Positions 1 to 8,868 are shown, numbered from the stretch's first letter. The stretch: DNA of 35,808 nt from a virus (IMGVR_UViG_3300037504_000204:1-35808); one strand, 5' to 3'. The notes: a model not told the origin generated them from the letters alone. A program made the numbers and translations.

Positions 1-832
1 CAGACGACAGGTCCGTACCGTCATTATACAGCGCCGAGTCGGTTGTAATATTGAGGTCTTCGCTTCCCGATGTTACATTCGTGAAATACGCACCAGAGGA
101 CGTGGAAAACGATGTAGTTGTACCTTCCGAGCCATCGTCCGTGTGAACTGACGTGGTATTGATAGTGGCGTTTTCATTTTCATTTTCGATGTCTTCCCCA
201 GTGTTGCCACCACAGTAAGTGTTCTTAATGTAAAAAGTGTCGTAAGCGTTACACTTAATGCCTGACGATCCATTATTAACACAGCAGCAGTTGTAGATAT
301 ACCCACCACCGTCAGTGACGATGTCTATGCCTTGGGAACCGCACCCCATAGCAATACAGTTTATGACTGTAGCGGGGTCGCTGCCCACATTAATATTCAT
401 GCCGTCGCCTGCAGAATCGTAGGCGATGGTATCTATAATTCGACAGTAACCTGCATTTACGTCAAGCGCCCCCCACGCATTGGCATCGGTGTTTTCGACC
501 TGGAATCCCCTTACACGGACGTAGGAATTGTCGATAACAAGCACATAAGCATAATTGTCAGCCAGCGATATACGGTACTTACTGGTTGATCTTGTACCAT
601 CGTGCCTATGGCTGGAATCCACGGTCAAATCAAGATAGTAATCTGCGCTCGTGACAAACCCGTCTATAACGGCGCGTGTAGTATCAGCGTTGCCATCCGT
701 AGACTGACAGGTACACGTGTAGGTATCCCCTCCACCGTCGGTCAAGTCCTGCGCTTCGGCGGCTTCCCAAGCCGACAAAGACGTGTAGTCGCCGGTACCG
801 CCTGTGTCTACTGTTGAAGAGAGTGCAGCCAC
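1..832 (-). CDS. Right-handed beta-helix tail-associated protein (3' end outside window)
   Basis: A frame with no stop runs from a GTG at 830-832 to the left edge, about 277 codons, so the C-terminus is missing. The GTG is preceded by GAGGGGG, and an in-frame TGA lies four codons upstream, which fixes the start region. The N-terminus has the GGTGDYTSLSAWEAA motif typical of phage and secreted parallel beta-helix proteins. Short repeating Asn/Gly/Val-rich rungs follow (VRVRGFQVENT, GMNINVG, GIDIVTDGGG, GIKCNAYD). It overlaps the upstream gene by 25 nt, at the distal end of the tail/lysis operon. A tail-spike or surface-binding role is likely from fold and position; no catalytic residues can be assigned. 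The family is clear, the role is inferred. Confidence 0.8.
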   Translation of the reverse strand, partial: MAALSSTVDTGGTGDYTSLSAWEAAEAQDLTDGGGDTYTCTCQSTDGNADTTRAVIDGFVTSADYYLDLTVDSSHRHDGTRSTSKYRISLADNYAYVLVIDNSYVRVRGFQVENTDANAWGALDVNAGYCRIIDTIAYDSAGDGMNINVGSDPATVINCIAMGCGSQGIDIVTDGGGYIYNCCCVNNGSSGIKCNAYDTFYIKNTYCGGNTGEDIENENENATINTTSVHTDDGSEGTTTSFSTSSGAYFTNVTSGSEDLNITTDSALYNDGTDLSS

Positions 833-1254
833 ACAACCCCCTCACGCGTCGTCAGGTTCGCCTTGTCGTGTATCCTCAAATCCTTGGCCGCCACTTCAGT
901 AACCTCTCCGACAGTATAAGCGTTTTCAATTTGGAATCGTCGTTTATTCAGCCGCACCGATACTTCCTCGTCCGTACTGCTATTATTGCTTTTCTCAAGA
1001 TATTTCTGGGGCGTTTCGCCGCTGACTCGGACAACAGCAAAACAATGCTGCATCCTGTTTTTTGGGTTTGTCCGCATGACCCAATCCCACCATCCATCCT
1101 CATGTACTTCGAGAATATCACCTGGCCGAAGGCGGGAAGCATACGCCCTGTCAAACCGTGGGTTTTCCCGTTTTGCCGAAAGCTCTTGCTCGGTGAGGTC
1201 GTCCATCCAGTATCCCGATCTATTATATGAGCGTACGAATATTAGCAGCTCCAT
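808..1254 (-). CDS. Hypothetical protein, 148 aa
   Basis: I do not recognise a family. The ATG at 1254 overlaps the previous stop as TGATG and has GGGTGG upstream; a TTG one codon earlier is less likely. The protein is soluble, with no signal peptide or membrane segment. It has a Trp-rich stretch (EDGWWDWVMRTN, residues about 52-64) and a charged, beta-looking C-terminal half. Its place between a secreted fibronectin-like protein and a beta-helix protein suggests a tail-tip accessory or chaperone, but that rests on position only. Confidence 0.65.
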   Translation of the reverse strand: MELLIFVRSYNRSGYWMDDLTEQELSAKRENPRFDRAYASRLRPGDILEVHEDGWWDWVMRTNPKNRMQHCFAVVRVSGETPQKYLEKSNNSSTDEEVSVRLNKRRFQIENAYTVGEVTEVAAKDLRIHDKANLTTREGVVWLHSLQQ

Positions 1255-1823
1255 CAATCCACCCTAAGACCTTGAGGTACAGCTGCAGGATGATAGTACA
1301 ACACAACGAAAGGGTCGGGGGTTTGCGCTCCATTTTCCGTTGACCAATTTATGACTGAGTGCACGACCACCGATTCCTGGGCCTTCCCGTATCCGGACCC
1401 GGACCCCGTAGCCTCAAATATTTCCCCGACCTCCCCTGTAACGGCTCCTATAGACACCCAGTCGGTATCCCCGAGAGAAGTGATTTTATATCTGGTACCG
1501 TAGACAATATCCCTTGCCGAGACCTCAGGCCCCTGGAATGTGGTCCGCACAGACTGCACGCCTACCTTGTACGTACCCTCATCTGGGAATGTTATGGTGT
1601 AACTAGTTGCTTGCGTCCTCGCCACAAAAGTTTCTACGCCGCCAGAGTGAAAATAAACCTTGTACTCGATAATATCATCCGGCAGGGGAGGCACGCCACC
1701 TTCCAGTGTCGTTACCTCATCCCATGCAATGGTGATTTGATTGGTATAGACTACCTCCTGTGACCACGCCAGCGGCAGGGCGGCGACCAGAAGAACCAGC
1801 AGAATCAGAATGAATCGTTTCAC
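1254..1823 (-). CDS. Secreted protein with fibronectin-III-like fold and phage-fibre motif
   Basis: The GTG start at 1823 has GGAGGCACAAC just upstream. Residues 1-21 form a signal peptide (MKRF, a Leu/Ile/Val core, then LAWSQ) without a lipobox cysteine. Residues about 25-105 look like a fibronectin type III domain (ITIAWDE, then EYKVYF, then GTYKVGVQSV). Residues about 108-148 read YKITSLGDTDWVSIGA followed by IFEATGSGSGYGKA, a motif often seen in phage structural and fibre proteins. An export signal on a gene inside the tail/lysis region is odd. It could be a lysogen-surface protein or an adhesin released at lysis. Domain calls are by eye. Confidence 0.7.
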   Translation of the reverse strand: MKRFILILLVLLVAALPLAWSQEVVYTNQITIAWDEVTTLEGGVPPLPDDIIEYKVYFHSGGVETFVARTQATSYTITFPDEGTYKVGVQSVRTTFQGPEVSARDIVYGTRYKITSLGDTDWVSIGAVTGEVGEIFEATGSGSGYGKAQESVVVHSVINWSTENGAQTPDPFVVLYYHPAAVPQGLRVD

Positions 1824-1856
1824 GTTGTGCCTCCAGTTTCGATATTAATTGTTCGA

Positions 1857-2156
1857 TCATCCACCGATTGCCTTCTCAAGGAACACCCCCAGCAACGTCA
1901 GGGCTGCGCCCCCTGCGAGTGTCGCACCGAACTTGATGAGGCTCCATCCTCCCTGCTGGATCTGCTCGCGCAGTTTCGTAGTTTCTTGTTTCAGGTCGAT
2001 GACGGAATCTTTCAGGCCGTTGTTCAGCGTTGATTCATGTTTGTCGATGAGATTGTCGTGCTCGGCGCACTGCAGCGTTTCGCGGAATTCTCGCACGACC
2101 TCGGTTGCCGTTATCCGCGCCGTCATCTCGACAAATTGCCGGTCTAATTCGTTCAT
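1857..2156 (-). CDS. XhlA-like membrane-anchored coiled-coil protein
   Basis: This 99-residue protein is charged and helical over residues 1-70 (LNNGLKDSVIDLKQETTKL and similar heptads), with one C-terminal membrane segment near 74-95 (FGATLAGGAALTLLGVFLE). The architecture matches XhlA/hemolysin-type lysis accessory proteins and some holins. The ATG overlaps the previous stop as ATGA and has GAGGGTGGG upstream. It is the last gene of a five-gene cluster of tiny membrane or exported proteins, so a lysis role is likely; which member is the holin is not determined. Confidence 0.65.
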   Translation of the reverse strand: MNELDRQFVEMTARITATEVVREFRETLQCAEHDNLIDKHESTLNNGLKDSVIDLKQETTKLREQIQQGGWSLIKFGATLAGGAALTLLGVFLEKAIGG

Positions 2157-2500
2157 TTTCCCACCCTCACCACGATCCCGGCCTGAATCAACGGGTTATC
2201 GAGATAATGCGCCGACAGCAGTACACCGAACCGTCTGAACCTGTACAGACCATACGCTGACACGGAGGGAAACGGCAGCCCGGCACCCACGCCGGCGTAA
2301 AATCCCGTACTCTCGCGCCGCAGCTGGTCGTTTTCCAACTCCAGCTCGATGACCGTTTCCGTGAGCGTGTCGACCTGGTCCTGCAGGGAACGGATATGGT
2401 CCCGCCATTCTTCCAGCTTGGACACGGGTACCTCGACGGTTTCCTCCGCGGCCAGGGGGACAGCCACCAGCAGCAGGCAGACAATCAACAGCAGTCTCAT
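2153..2500 (-). CDS. Exported coiled-coil protein with beta-rich C-terminus, candidate spanin
   Basis: I chose the ATG at 2500 because it overlaps the previous stop and opens a clean signal peptide (MRLLLIVCLLLVAVPLAAEE). It gives 115 residues. Residues about 22-65 form a coiled coil (KLEEWRDHIRSLQDQ, then ELELENDQLRRE). The C-terminal 45 residues alternate small and aromatic residues (GFYAGVGAGLPF, then YGLYRF) and end in a hydrophobic strand, as in outer-membrane strands. There is no lipobox. Exported coil plus outer-membrane-like end next to holin candidates suggests a spanin-type lysis protein joining the membranes. This is inference from architecture, not a family match. Confidence 0.65.
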   Translation of the reverse strand: MRLLLIVCLLLVAVPLAAEETVEVPVSKLEEWRDHIRSLQDQVDTLTETVIELELENDQLRRESTGFYAGVGAGLPFPSVSAYGLYRFRRFGVLLSAHYLDNPLIQAGIVVRVGK

Positions 2501-2715
2501 TTTTCCCTCGCCTGATTGATGTAGGATTCGATCTCCTGGATGACTGACTCTGATGCGGTTCCGGATTGTTCGGCCTCGCGTTTCCACTGCTCGATCTTAT
2601 CAATGACGGCAGGTGAGGGGGATACACCCGCCGCCGTATGGGTTCGCCTGGTCAGGATGATACCCAAGACGAGACCGCCGACGAAACACACGCCCGCTAC
2701 GATGACATACGTCAT
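2497..2715 (-). CDS. Small membrane protein with cytoplasmic coil, lysis cassette
   Basis: The ATG at 2715 overlaps the stop of the 56-aa gene as ATGA, which supports this start over the longer GTG-initiated frame. It encodes 72 residues: one N-terminal membrane helix (MTYVIVAGVCFVGGLVLGII), then RR and a charged helical tail (VIDKIEQWKREAEQSG). It could be an inner-membrane spanin subunit (i-spanin-like: N-terminal anchor plus helix) partnered with the exported coil protein immediately downstream, or an antiholin. No sequence family is recognised. Confidence 0.65.
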   Translation of the reverse strand: MTYVIVAGVCFVGGLVLGIILTRRTHTAAGVSPSPAVIDKIEQWKREAEQSGTASESVIQEIESYINQAREK

Positions 2716-2882
2716 AAGCTGGGAAGTGTAACCGAAATGCCCACGACCCCAGCCACAGCACCGACGATACCCAGAACTGTGGGGAGCCATGATGCGTCCG
2801 AGCTCCATGTCGCAACACCAGCGATCAGGAACACGGCACCTGTGACGAGAAAACCGATTGCACGTTTTTTACGGTCTGTCAC
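2712..2882 (-). CDS. Small two-helix membrane protein, holin candidate (56 aa)
   Basis: GTG at 2882 overlaps the previous stop as GTGA, has GGAGG ten bases upstream, and its own stop overlaps the next ATG as ATGA. It encodes MTDRKKRAIGFLVTG and continues through two hydrophobic segments (residues about 9-24 and 33-52) with a short polar turn (SSDAS). The positively charged N-terminus and two short helices fit small class II holins. The coupled stop/start overlaps on both sides are good evidence that this very short frame is translated. Confidence 0.7.
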   Translation of the reverse strand: MTDRKKRAIGFLVTGAVFLIAGVATWSSDASWLPTVLGIVGAVAGVVGISVTLPSL

Positions 2883-3082
2883 TGGACGCCTCCATTCTTG
2901 TTTATTTTCTTGCTCGCGACGTTCGCGGCCTGGTACCCGACGAACGCGACCCCGACTCCCCCTGCATACACCCTGTACATATCCGGATCAATGCCGAGTG
3001 CGTCCGCCACGACCATGCCTATCAGCAAAAACGCCGCTGTTGCAAGGCTGTTCAAAATCTTTCGTTTACCGATCAGATCCAT
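2879..3082 (-). CDS. Small two-helix membrane protein, holin-like (67 aa)
   Basis: The ATG at 3082 follows AGGGGAATAACG. Two hydrophobic segments are visible (residues about 10-29, LNSLATAAFLLIGMVVADAL, and about 38-56, VYAGGVGVAFVGYQAANVA), then a basic tail with KKINK. It begins the row of five small membrane or exported proteins just after the tail-tip gene, the usual place for a lysis cassette. Holin or antiholin is likely, but no family signature is present. Confidence 0.65.
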   Translation of the reverse strand: MDLIGKRKILNSLATAAFLLIGMVVADALGIDPDMYRVYAGGVGVAFVGYQAANVASKKINKNGGVQ

Positions 3083-3092
3083 CGTTATTCCC

Positions 3093-5444
3093 CTATGCGT
3101 CGTTCAGCCGGCGCAGCTCCATGGTGACGGTTCCGTCGGCTGCATCCTTGTCGAAATCGATCAATTCAGCGTTGATGTCAGCGTAAATCACGCCACCTCC
3201 CTGCCGGCGGACCGGGATGTGCAGCACGTCCATAATCTCCACGTCCATGAACCGCGCGAACGTGGTATGCGTCACGATCGGTTCAGCGTCGTTGAATATC
3301 TCTGCCAGGTGCTCGGCAAGCTCCTGAGCGTCCGTAGAGTTGATCAGCAGGGTTTCTTTCTCCAGCCGCTGATATTTGCTGTACCGGGCGTACAGGGCCG
3401 CTTCCTCGTCATCGTAGGTGTACCAGCGGAACTTTTTGTCCCCCCAGGTGCGGGCGTACCCGATACTCACGCTGGTCAGGAGCTCGTCCATATCCGGGGA
3501 TACGCTGGGCGCCTCGGCAACCTCGTCCTCGTACAGGGTGCGACTGCCCGTGGCGGTGACGTCGGTGATCCTGCAGGTGTACAGCCCGTCGTTCTTCCGG
3601 ATGAAGTTCGCGCCCATGCTATCGACCAGCTTTTCGATGATATCAACGATCTGGGTGCGTTCTGCCAGGAACAACCCGATCTGGTTGTGCAGCGCGTTGG
3701 CTTTCGCTGCCGCCCACTCGGTGGTGTCATAGTTCGTGGATCCGTATGTGATGGACAGATACTGGCTCAGCAGGTGCTCGATCAGCGAAAGCGGGTAGTT
3801 ATATTCCTCGCGGGGGATGAAATCCGTTTCCTCGTCCGCCAGCTCGATCTGGATATTGTCCCAGTACACGTACTCGCTGGCTGAGGCGGTATTTGCCATC
3901 CTTAGATTTATTCGCGCATACGTCAGCCCTGTTCCATAGGTCCGGGTTACCGTCAACCGTTCCCAGGTGTCGAATGCGGTAGGGTTACCCGAATCGTTAT
4001 TTCCTCCGTCATCAATGAGGCGTATATGCACTTCATTTAGTGCAGGGCCACCCATTGACGGGACGTACACCCACGCAGACGCCGTAATGGTTTTCCCCTC
4101 GAAATAATCTGTCAGCCGATTATCCTCATCTGCGAGCTGGTACACTCCGCCGCCTGCAGTCAAGGTATGCTTCAAGGATGTCGTGCCCGCATACGCCTGT
4201 TCGGTGGTTAACGTTGTCGTGCAGTTTAAATCCCCATCCGCTGTCTGATCCAGAAATGACGGTTTGATCCCGTCCTCGCATTCGCCGTATCTGCACAGGT
4301 TCCGTGTGCCGATCCCGACGATGTCGGCGGTTACCGTCTGCCCGGGGTCATAGTTCGCATCCGCGATCGTGAACATCCCGGTCAGTGCGTTTCGCCCGAC
4401 CCACGCCACCGAAACCCCGTCCACGTACACCGCAGAGACGATCTGTATCCCTTGGTTCGTGTAGTCCGTCAAGTCCGCGACCTTGAACGTGTAGTTGGAC
4501 GGGGAAGATTCGTCCTCGTTGGTACACACGCAGGGTACCCGGTAGCAGGTACCGAACGGCAGCGGGATCGGTTTTCCCACGTCCTTGTCGTTCAGGTCGG
4601 TGTATGTGGTCTGGTCATACTCGTACAGCGGAAGCATCCGGGACAACCGTTTTCGGTCGTCGCGCAGATGCAGGGACACGGATTCCGGGTCCAGGCTGAT
4701 ACTTTCCACATAGGTGCGAACGATCTCCTTGTATTGCTCGTACAACAGCCCCTCGAACCCGTACTTTATCCGGCACTGCTGCCCGTACACGTCCAGGGTG
4801 AGAAACGAGTCCAGTGCACCGTCCAGGTTGTCCAGACGGATGCTCGACGCGCTTCCCTGGATGAACCCGTATTTGTGCGAATCCTTGCTCTTGGTTATTC
4901 CACCTACGTCCAGCAGCCGTTCCTCGTAGTACCCCTGCCCCAGATCGGAAGCCAGCGAATCGTTCGTGTACCGGGCCTCGACACCGATGGTCATAGCGTG
5001 CTCGTGTACCCAGTCGGAGTTGGTCAGCTGCACGTACAGCATCTGCTCGAAATAGTTGAAGTACCACCGTGCGGCCGTCGCAACCACTGCGGCCAGTGAC
5101 ACGGCCTCGGTCAGCTCGACCCCGTCCTCCTGGAGGGAACCGACCTTTACCCGGCCGGGGAAATCCGCGTTGCTCACCGTCGCGGTCCCGGACTGCTTGA
5201 ACGGGGAAAGGAGGAACGACTGTTTGAACCCGTACTCAGCGTCCGTCTCCTGGAAGTACAGGCGGGTTTTCCACACGCCCGCGCTCTCGTTGGTCCATTT
5301 GGTGTACGTCTTGCCCAGGTCGATTTCGACGAGCACGATCTTGCGGGAGTTGGGCTTATTCGCCTCGGATTCAAAGCTCGGGCTGGTATCCGCGCTCAGG
5401 CTCTCGGCAATAGTGATGGAGTCTGAAATGTCAATGCTGCTCAT
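3093..5444 (-). CDS. Tail tip / baseplate hub-like protein with inserted carbohydrate-binding-like domain
   Basis: This 783-residue protein follows two other tail-tip genes and abuts the upstream stop. Residues about 150-300 resemble phage tail hub proteins that repeat the pattern of beta-strands around SIRLDNLDGALDSF and VESISLDPESVSLHLRDDRKRLSR. Residues about 385-545 look like a jelly-roll carbohydrate-binding module of the CBM4/9 type: AYAGTTSLKHTLTAGGG, then TASAWVYVP, then TAFDTWERLTVTR, then YVYWDNIQIE. The C-terminal part (about 550-783) resumes a tail-protein pattern with YLSITYG and DVEIMDVLHIPVRR. It probably sits at the tail tip and binds the host surface. The domain insertion is visible by eye; homology should be tested by profile search. 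Confidence 0.75.
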   Translation of the reverse strand: MSSIDISDSITIAESLSADTSPSFESEANKPNSRKIVLVEIDLGKTYTKWTNESAGVWKTRLYFQETDAEYGFKQSFLLSPFKQSGTATVSNADFPGRVKVGSLQEDGVELTEAVSLAAVVATAARWYFNYFEQMLYVQLTNSDWVHEHAMTIGVEARYTNDSLASDLGQGYYEERLLDVGGITKSKDSHKYGFIQGSASSIRLDNLDGALDSFLTLDVYGQQCRIKYGFEGLLYEQYKEIVRTYVESISLDPESVSLHLRDDRKRLSRMLPLYEYDQTTYTDLNDKDVGKPIPLPFGTCYRVPCVCTNEDESSPSNYTFKVADLTDYTNQGIQIVSAVYVDGVSVAWVGRNALTGMFTIADANYDPGQTVTADIVGIGTRNLCRYGECEDGIKPSFLDQTADGDLNCTTTLTTEQAYAGTTSLKHTLTAGGGVYQLADEDNRLTDYFEGKTITASAWVYVPSMGGPALNEVHIRLIDDGGNNDSGNPTAFDTWERLTVTRTYGTGLTYARINLRMANTASASEYVYWDNIQIELADEETDFIPREEYNYPLSLIEHLLSQYLSITYGSTNYDTTEWAAAKANALHNQIGLFLAERTQIVDIIEKLVDSMGANFIRKNDGLYTCRITDVTATGSRTLYEDEVAEAPSVSPDMDELLTSVSIGYARTWGDKKFRWYTYDDEEAALYARYSKYQRLEKETLLINSTDAQELAEHLAEIFNDAEPIVTHTTFARFMDVEIMDVLHIPVRRQGGGVIYADINAELIDFDKDAADGTVTMELRRLNDA

Positions 5445-6281
5445 TTATTTGTTCCCGATGTATTTGAGACGCACGCCCAGGATATATCCTGAAAAGGATG
5501 TTGCTCCGTCGACCTCGATCATCCAGCCGCCGATCTCGTCGCTATACGCATATGGAACGTTTGCAGGTGTCGTGTCCGTCAACGCACCTGTTGAACTGTG
5601 TGCATTTGAGAACACCGTATTCGCGGACGCGGCATCATATTCCGTGGTATGAAGATTCACATTGACTGTACCGCCTGTAATACTCGCCGCGGAATACATC
5701 TCAACCCACAACGCGCGGTCGTCGCGCAATGGGACAGGGAAGAAACATTCATCCGTCGTGGTTGACCCCTGCAGTTGTGTCCCGCTTCCATCGATAGACC
5801 ATCCTGAGCCCAGATGCCCCGCCCATGGAATGACTATGTAATGGTATCCCCATTCTTTCCCGAGCGGCCCATCCTGAATAATCTGTTTTACGTAAAGTGG
5901 CGTTGCCGCGTAATAATACACCGCCGCGATATATCTGGATGTTCCGTCGTACCATCCGAGGTACGAATCACTCCACGTCGGAAACGTCGTTGTCCAGGTC
6001 GCGGTGACAATCGCAGAATCCCCTGATCCGGACGGAACGAGTTTGATATAGTTGATTGAATCATCCGTTAGGGAACCGGATATCGTTTCTGCCGAATCCC
6101 AGGCGTACATGCTCCCCGCGACTTCCGCCCAGGATCCGGACGCGATCTGTGGAGCCGAACCGTTGGTGTTGTAGTTCGTCAGCGAAACACCGTGCTTTCC
6201 CTTCCGCCCGTATTCGACCTGCTGCCAGGTGTTCGCGTAATCGTCCCCCGCGTCAACGGTGTATACGATTTCTCCTGCCAT
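5445..6281 (-). CDS. Tail-tip-associated protein, beta-rich (278 aa)
   Basis: ATG at 6281 has GGAGGCGCTGTAA upstream and directly follows the stop of the previous gene. It is rich in Thr, Ser, Gly and aromatic residues (TATWTTTFPTWSDSYLGWYD; YYYAATPLYVKQ), with no signal peptide, coil or membrane segment. Its C-terminus (SGYILGVRLKYIGN) is a typical strand-closing end. Position between the distal-tail-like protein and the hub protein makes it a tail tip or receptor-binding component. No named family is recognised. Confidence 0.65.
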   Translation of the reverse strand: MAGEIVYTVDAGDDYANTWQQVEYGRKGKHGVSLTNYNTNGSAPQIASGSWAEVAGSMYAWDSAETISGSLTDDSINYIKLVPSGSGDSAIVTATWTTTFPTWSDSYLGWYDGTSRYIAAVYYYAATPLYVKQIIQDGPLGKEWGYHYIVIPWAGHLGSGWSIDGSGTQLQGSTTTDECFFPVPLRDDRALWVEMYSAASITGGTVNVNLHTTEYDAASANTVFSNAHSSTGALTDTTPANVPYAYSDEIGGWMIEVDGATSFSGYILGVRLKYIGNK

Positions 6282-7052
6282 TTACAGCGCCTCCGTGAAC
6301 AGAATCCGGCAGCTCCACTGCCAGGCGACGATGTGGTCCAGCTCGAACTCGTCGATGTACCCGTACACCGGGTCCAACGTGGTATCGTCGGTGTTGATGT
6401 CGATCACCAGCGGTGTGTGGGGACCGTGCAGCTCCCAGATGGTTTCCAGGTTCGTCCGTTCGGTGTCGGTGATGTACGGCCACACGAAGTTGTACTGTTT
6501 GTACTGCACGCCCTCGTCCGTATAATCCTGGCCGGTGAAACTTTTTCGTTTTCGGCTGGTATCGATAATCCGGCGCGGGGTACGCGACTGCGGGTAGTTC
6601 GTCATGCTGTAGGTATCCAGCAGCAGCACCCGGCCCATGGACACGTACCCGTCGGGGTTCGTGGAATTCTGAAACCGCAGCCGGTGATATGCGTCCTCGC
6701 GTGTCGCGGCGGGGTATTCTTTCAAGAAATACGAGGTATACGAAACGGTGTCCGTCGTCGCGGGTACGCCCCAGGAATCCGAACTGTTGGTTTCCCACGT
6801 GATGGTGAGGGTGTCGTTGTAGAGGTTGTGCCCCACCACGAACAGCATATCGGCTGACAAATCGTCGCTGCCCACGTCGTCGTAGAACAGCAGCCACTCA
6901 TCGTCCGCGTTCGTACTGCGCCACTTTCGCGATACCCGGTTGTCAGCGACGTTGCTGGCCTCGTACCCCGCCCGCTGGGTCAGTGTGGTACCGTCGTGGG
7001 ATGACACGTGGTACTGGGCCACTTTGTCGTTGTACCCGAATCTAAACGCCAC
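6282..7052 (-). CDS. Distal-tail-like protein (256 aa)
   Basis: GTG at 7052 has GGAGGGCGATCA upstream and lies 11 nt inside the tape measure gene. The sequence has the look of phage tail proteins encoded just after the tape measure: NDKVAQYHVSSHD, RVSRKWRSTNADDEWLLF, then a C-terminal half with FVWPYITDTERTNLETIW and a final WQWSCRILFTEAL strand. In siphophages this slot holds the distal tail (Dit-like) protein that attaches the tip complex to the tube. The function comes from gene order and general pattern, not from a diagnostic motif. Confidence 0.65.
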   Translation of the reverse strand: MAFRFGYNDKVAQYHVSSHDGTTLTQRAGYEASNVADNRVSRKWRSTNADDEWLLFYDDVGSDDLSADMLFVVGHNLYNDTLTITWETNSSDSWGVPATTDTVSYTSYFLKEYPAATREDAYHRLRFQNSTNPDGYVSMGRVLLLDTYSMTNYPQSRTPRRIIDTSRKRKSFTGQDYTDEGVQYKQYNFVWPYITDTERTNLETIWELHGPHTPLVIDINTDDTTLDPVYGYIDEFELDHIVAWQWSCRILFTEAL

Positions 7053-8868
7053 TGATCGCCCTCCGGCTCACGGGTATGTTCTTGTTGTCGATTTCGCGCG
7101 AGATCCACTTGCCCACCTTGCGGTTGTTCAGGTACACGTCCCCGCACATCGGCCCGCTCTGCTGCGGGGTGCTGGTCGTAGGCTCTACGGTTACCCGTTC
7201 CCGCCCCGACGGGTTATCCCCCACCATGATCAGCTGCGGCTGGCCGTTGGTTTCAAACGTCCCGCCCTGGGCCATGCTCCGGACAAACCCGGCGGCAGCT
7301 GCAGCCATTCCGGACGCCACAGCCCATTTGATACCCTGGCCAATTTGTAATCTAGCAAAAGCGAATGCCGACCGTATCGCCGCATCGCGGGCCATCATCA
7401 TGAACAGGTCGGCGAACAGCTGCTTGAATGCGTCCCGAATCGTCGCAGTTTCCGAGATCGCGGCCGCGCCCATTCCTGACCAGAAGCTGGTCCAGATCGG
7501 TGCATACCTCTTGAGCTTCTCGAAAAGTTCCCGCTGTTTTTCTGTGAGTCCTTCGACTGCAATTTCCGCATCGTGCATGCGGTCAATTAAGGTCGGAATA
7601 ACCACGTCGTTGAATCCCTCGTACTGATTGGACAGCCGCTCCAGGGCCGCACGCGCTTCCTCTGTCATTGCAACCTGTTCATCGGTTTCTTCCCTGAATC
7701 TTCCGGTGAACCCGACCCACGAATATTCATAATCCCGCAAATACTGCTGCATGGCGGTCAGCGATTCTTCCGTCTGCTCCTCCGTCTCCTTCTGCTTTTC
7801 CTGGTAATCGTGCAGTGCTCCTTTGATACGTGGGATCTCGTAATTCACAACCTCGTCCCAGCCCTCTTTCTGGTTCGATATGTACGTGCCCCAGTCCTCG
7901 ATCATCACGTTCATGGTGTCAGCCCAGGTGTCGCGGATTTCCAGAATCGCCTTCTTCATGTTCCCGGAAGTGTACGCCATCGGGTTCAGCGCGTTCTGCA
8001 TGATGTACCCGAGATCGTACCACATCACGTTCAGGGCTTTGATCAGGTCGATATTCGTTTTGATGCTGCGCCCGATGAACCCGAACACGGTTGAGGCGGT
8101 CTGTGCCACCATGCGAAACCACTTTGCGGCAACAGCCAGGTTCTCAGCGTTGTAGAGAAAATCGATCAGGAATTGCTGCATGGGCTCGGCCTGCTCGGCC
8201 AGGATCGCGCCCATGGTTTCCTTCCAGTCGCCGAAAGCATTATTTATACGTTTCTGACGGCCGAGGAAAGAATCACTCATAACCTCCGAAAGTCCGCCGA
8301 ACGATTTCTCGATCTGTTCTATCAGCTGTGCAAGCTTCTCCTGTTTCGGGAGCCCGGTATCTATCACGATGCCGTACCGGGAGAGAGCGTTTGTGGTGCT
8401 CCCCATGGTTTTACCGACGAGGGAGGCGGCCATTTCCAGATCCATACCCATGCCGGCTGCCAGGTCCTGTACGGCGGGGATCGCTTTCTGAAGGCCTTCG
8501 GAGTCAAGTTTTCCGAGAGATTGCAGAAGACCGGTCGCTGCCAGAGTGGTTTCATCTCCGTAACGAGTAGCTCTCTGCAACTCGGAGGCGAGGTCCTGTA
8601 TGTCTCCGGATAATTCCGGGGTATATATACCTGTCGTCTGCAGGGCGGCATTCAGCTTCATCACCGCATCTTCTTGCTCGCCCCACGCGGCGGTGAGATT
8701 CTTGTAGATTTTTATCGCACTGTAGACCGCCCCGATCACAGCGCCGATCTCTGCACCGTAGGCCTTGATCGCTTTCGTCAGGCCGCCGATCCCGCCCTGG
8801 GCCTTCTTCAGCGTCGGCGAGGCGTGATCCTCGGCCCTGAGATAGATCTTTGCTTCTGCGCTTGGCAC
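7042..8868 (-). CDS. Tail tape measure protein
   Basis: The 608-residue protein starts at a GTG overlapping the chaperone T frame by about 60 nt, a common arrangement. The N-terminal part is helical and Ala-rich with a hydrophobic stretch near residues 36-55 (AEIGAVIGAVYSAIKIY). Residues about 110-190 contain LAATGLLQSLGKLDSEGLQKAIP, split by the segments AVQDLAAGMGMDLEMAA and SLVGKTMGSTTNALSRYGI, typical of phage tape measure proteins. A long coiled coil (KGALHDYQEKQKETEEQTEE) follows. The C-terminus is hydrophobic, then has GRERVTVEP. Length sets tail length, so this predicts a rather short siphophage tail. No peptidase or lysozyme domain is seen. Confidence 0.9.
   Translation of the reverse strand: MPSAEAKIYLRAEDHASPTLKKAQGGIGGLTKAIKAYGAEIGAVIGAVYSAIKIYKNLTAAWGEQEDAVMKLNAALQTTGIYTPELSGDIQDLASELQRATRYGDETTLAATGLLQSLGKLDSEGLQKAIPAVQDLAAGMGMDLEMAASLVGKTMGSTTNALSRYGIVIDTGLPKQEKLAQLIEQIEKSFGGLSEVMSDSFLGRQKRINNAFGDWKETMGAILAEQAEPMQQFLIDFLYNAENLAVAAKWFRMVAQTASTVFGFIGRSIKTNIDLIKALNVMWYDLGYIMQNALNPMAYTSGNMKKAILEIRDTWADTMNVMIEDWGTYISNQKEGWDEVVNYEIPRIKGALHDYQEKQKETEEQTEESLTAMQQYLRDYEYSWVGFTGRFREETDEQVAMTEEARAALERLSNQYEGFNDVVIPTLIDRMHDAEIAVEGLTEKQRELFEKLKRYAPIWTSFWSGMGAAAISETATIRDAFKQLFADLFMMMARDAAIRSAFAFARLQIGQGIKWAVASGMAAAAAGFVRSMAQGGTFETNGQPQLIMVGDNPSGRERVTVEPTTSTPQQSGPMCGDVYLNNRKVGKWISREIDNKNIPVSRRAISGV

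Noticed and set aside
2898-3884. 328-codon plus-strand open frame
   Set aside because: Lies opposite the tail hub gene and the lysis cassette, with Arg/Val-rich residues of a shadow frame and no SD.
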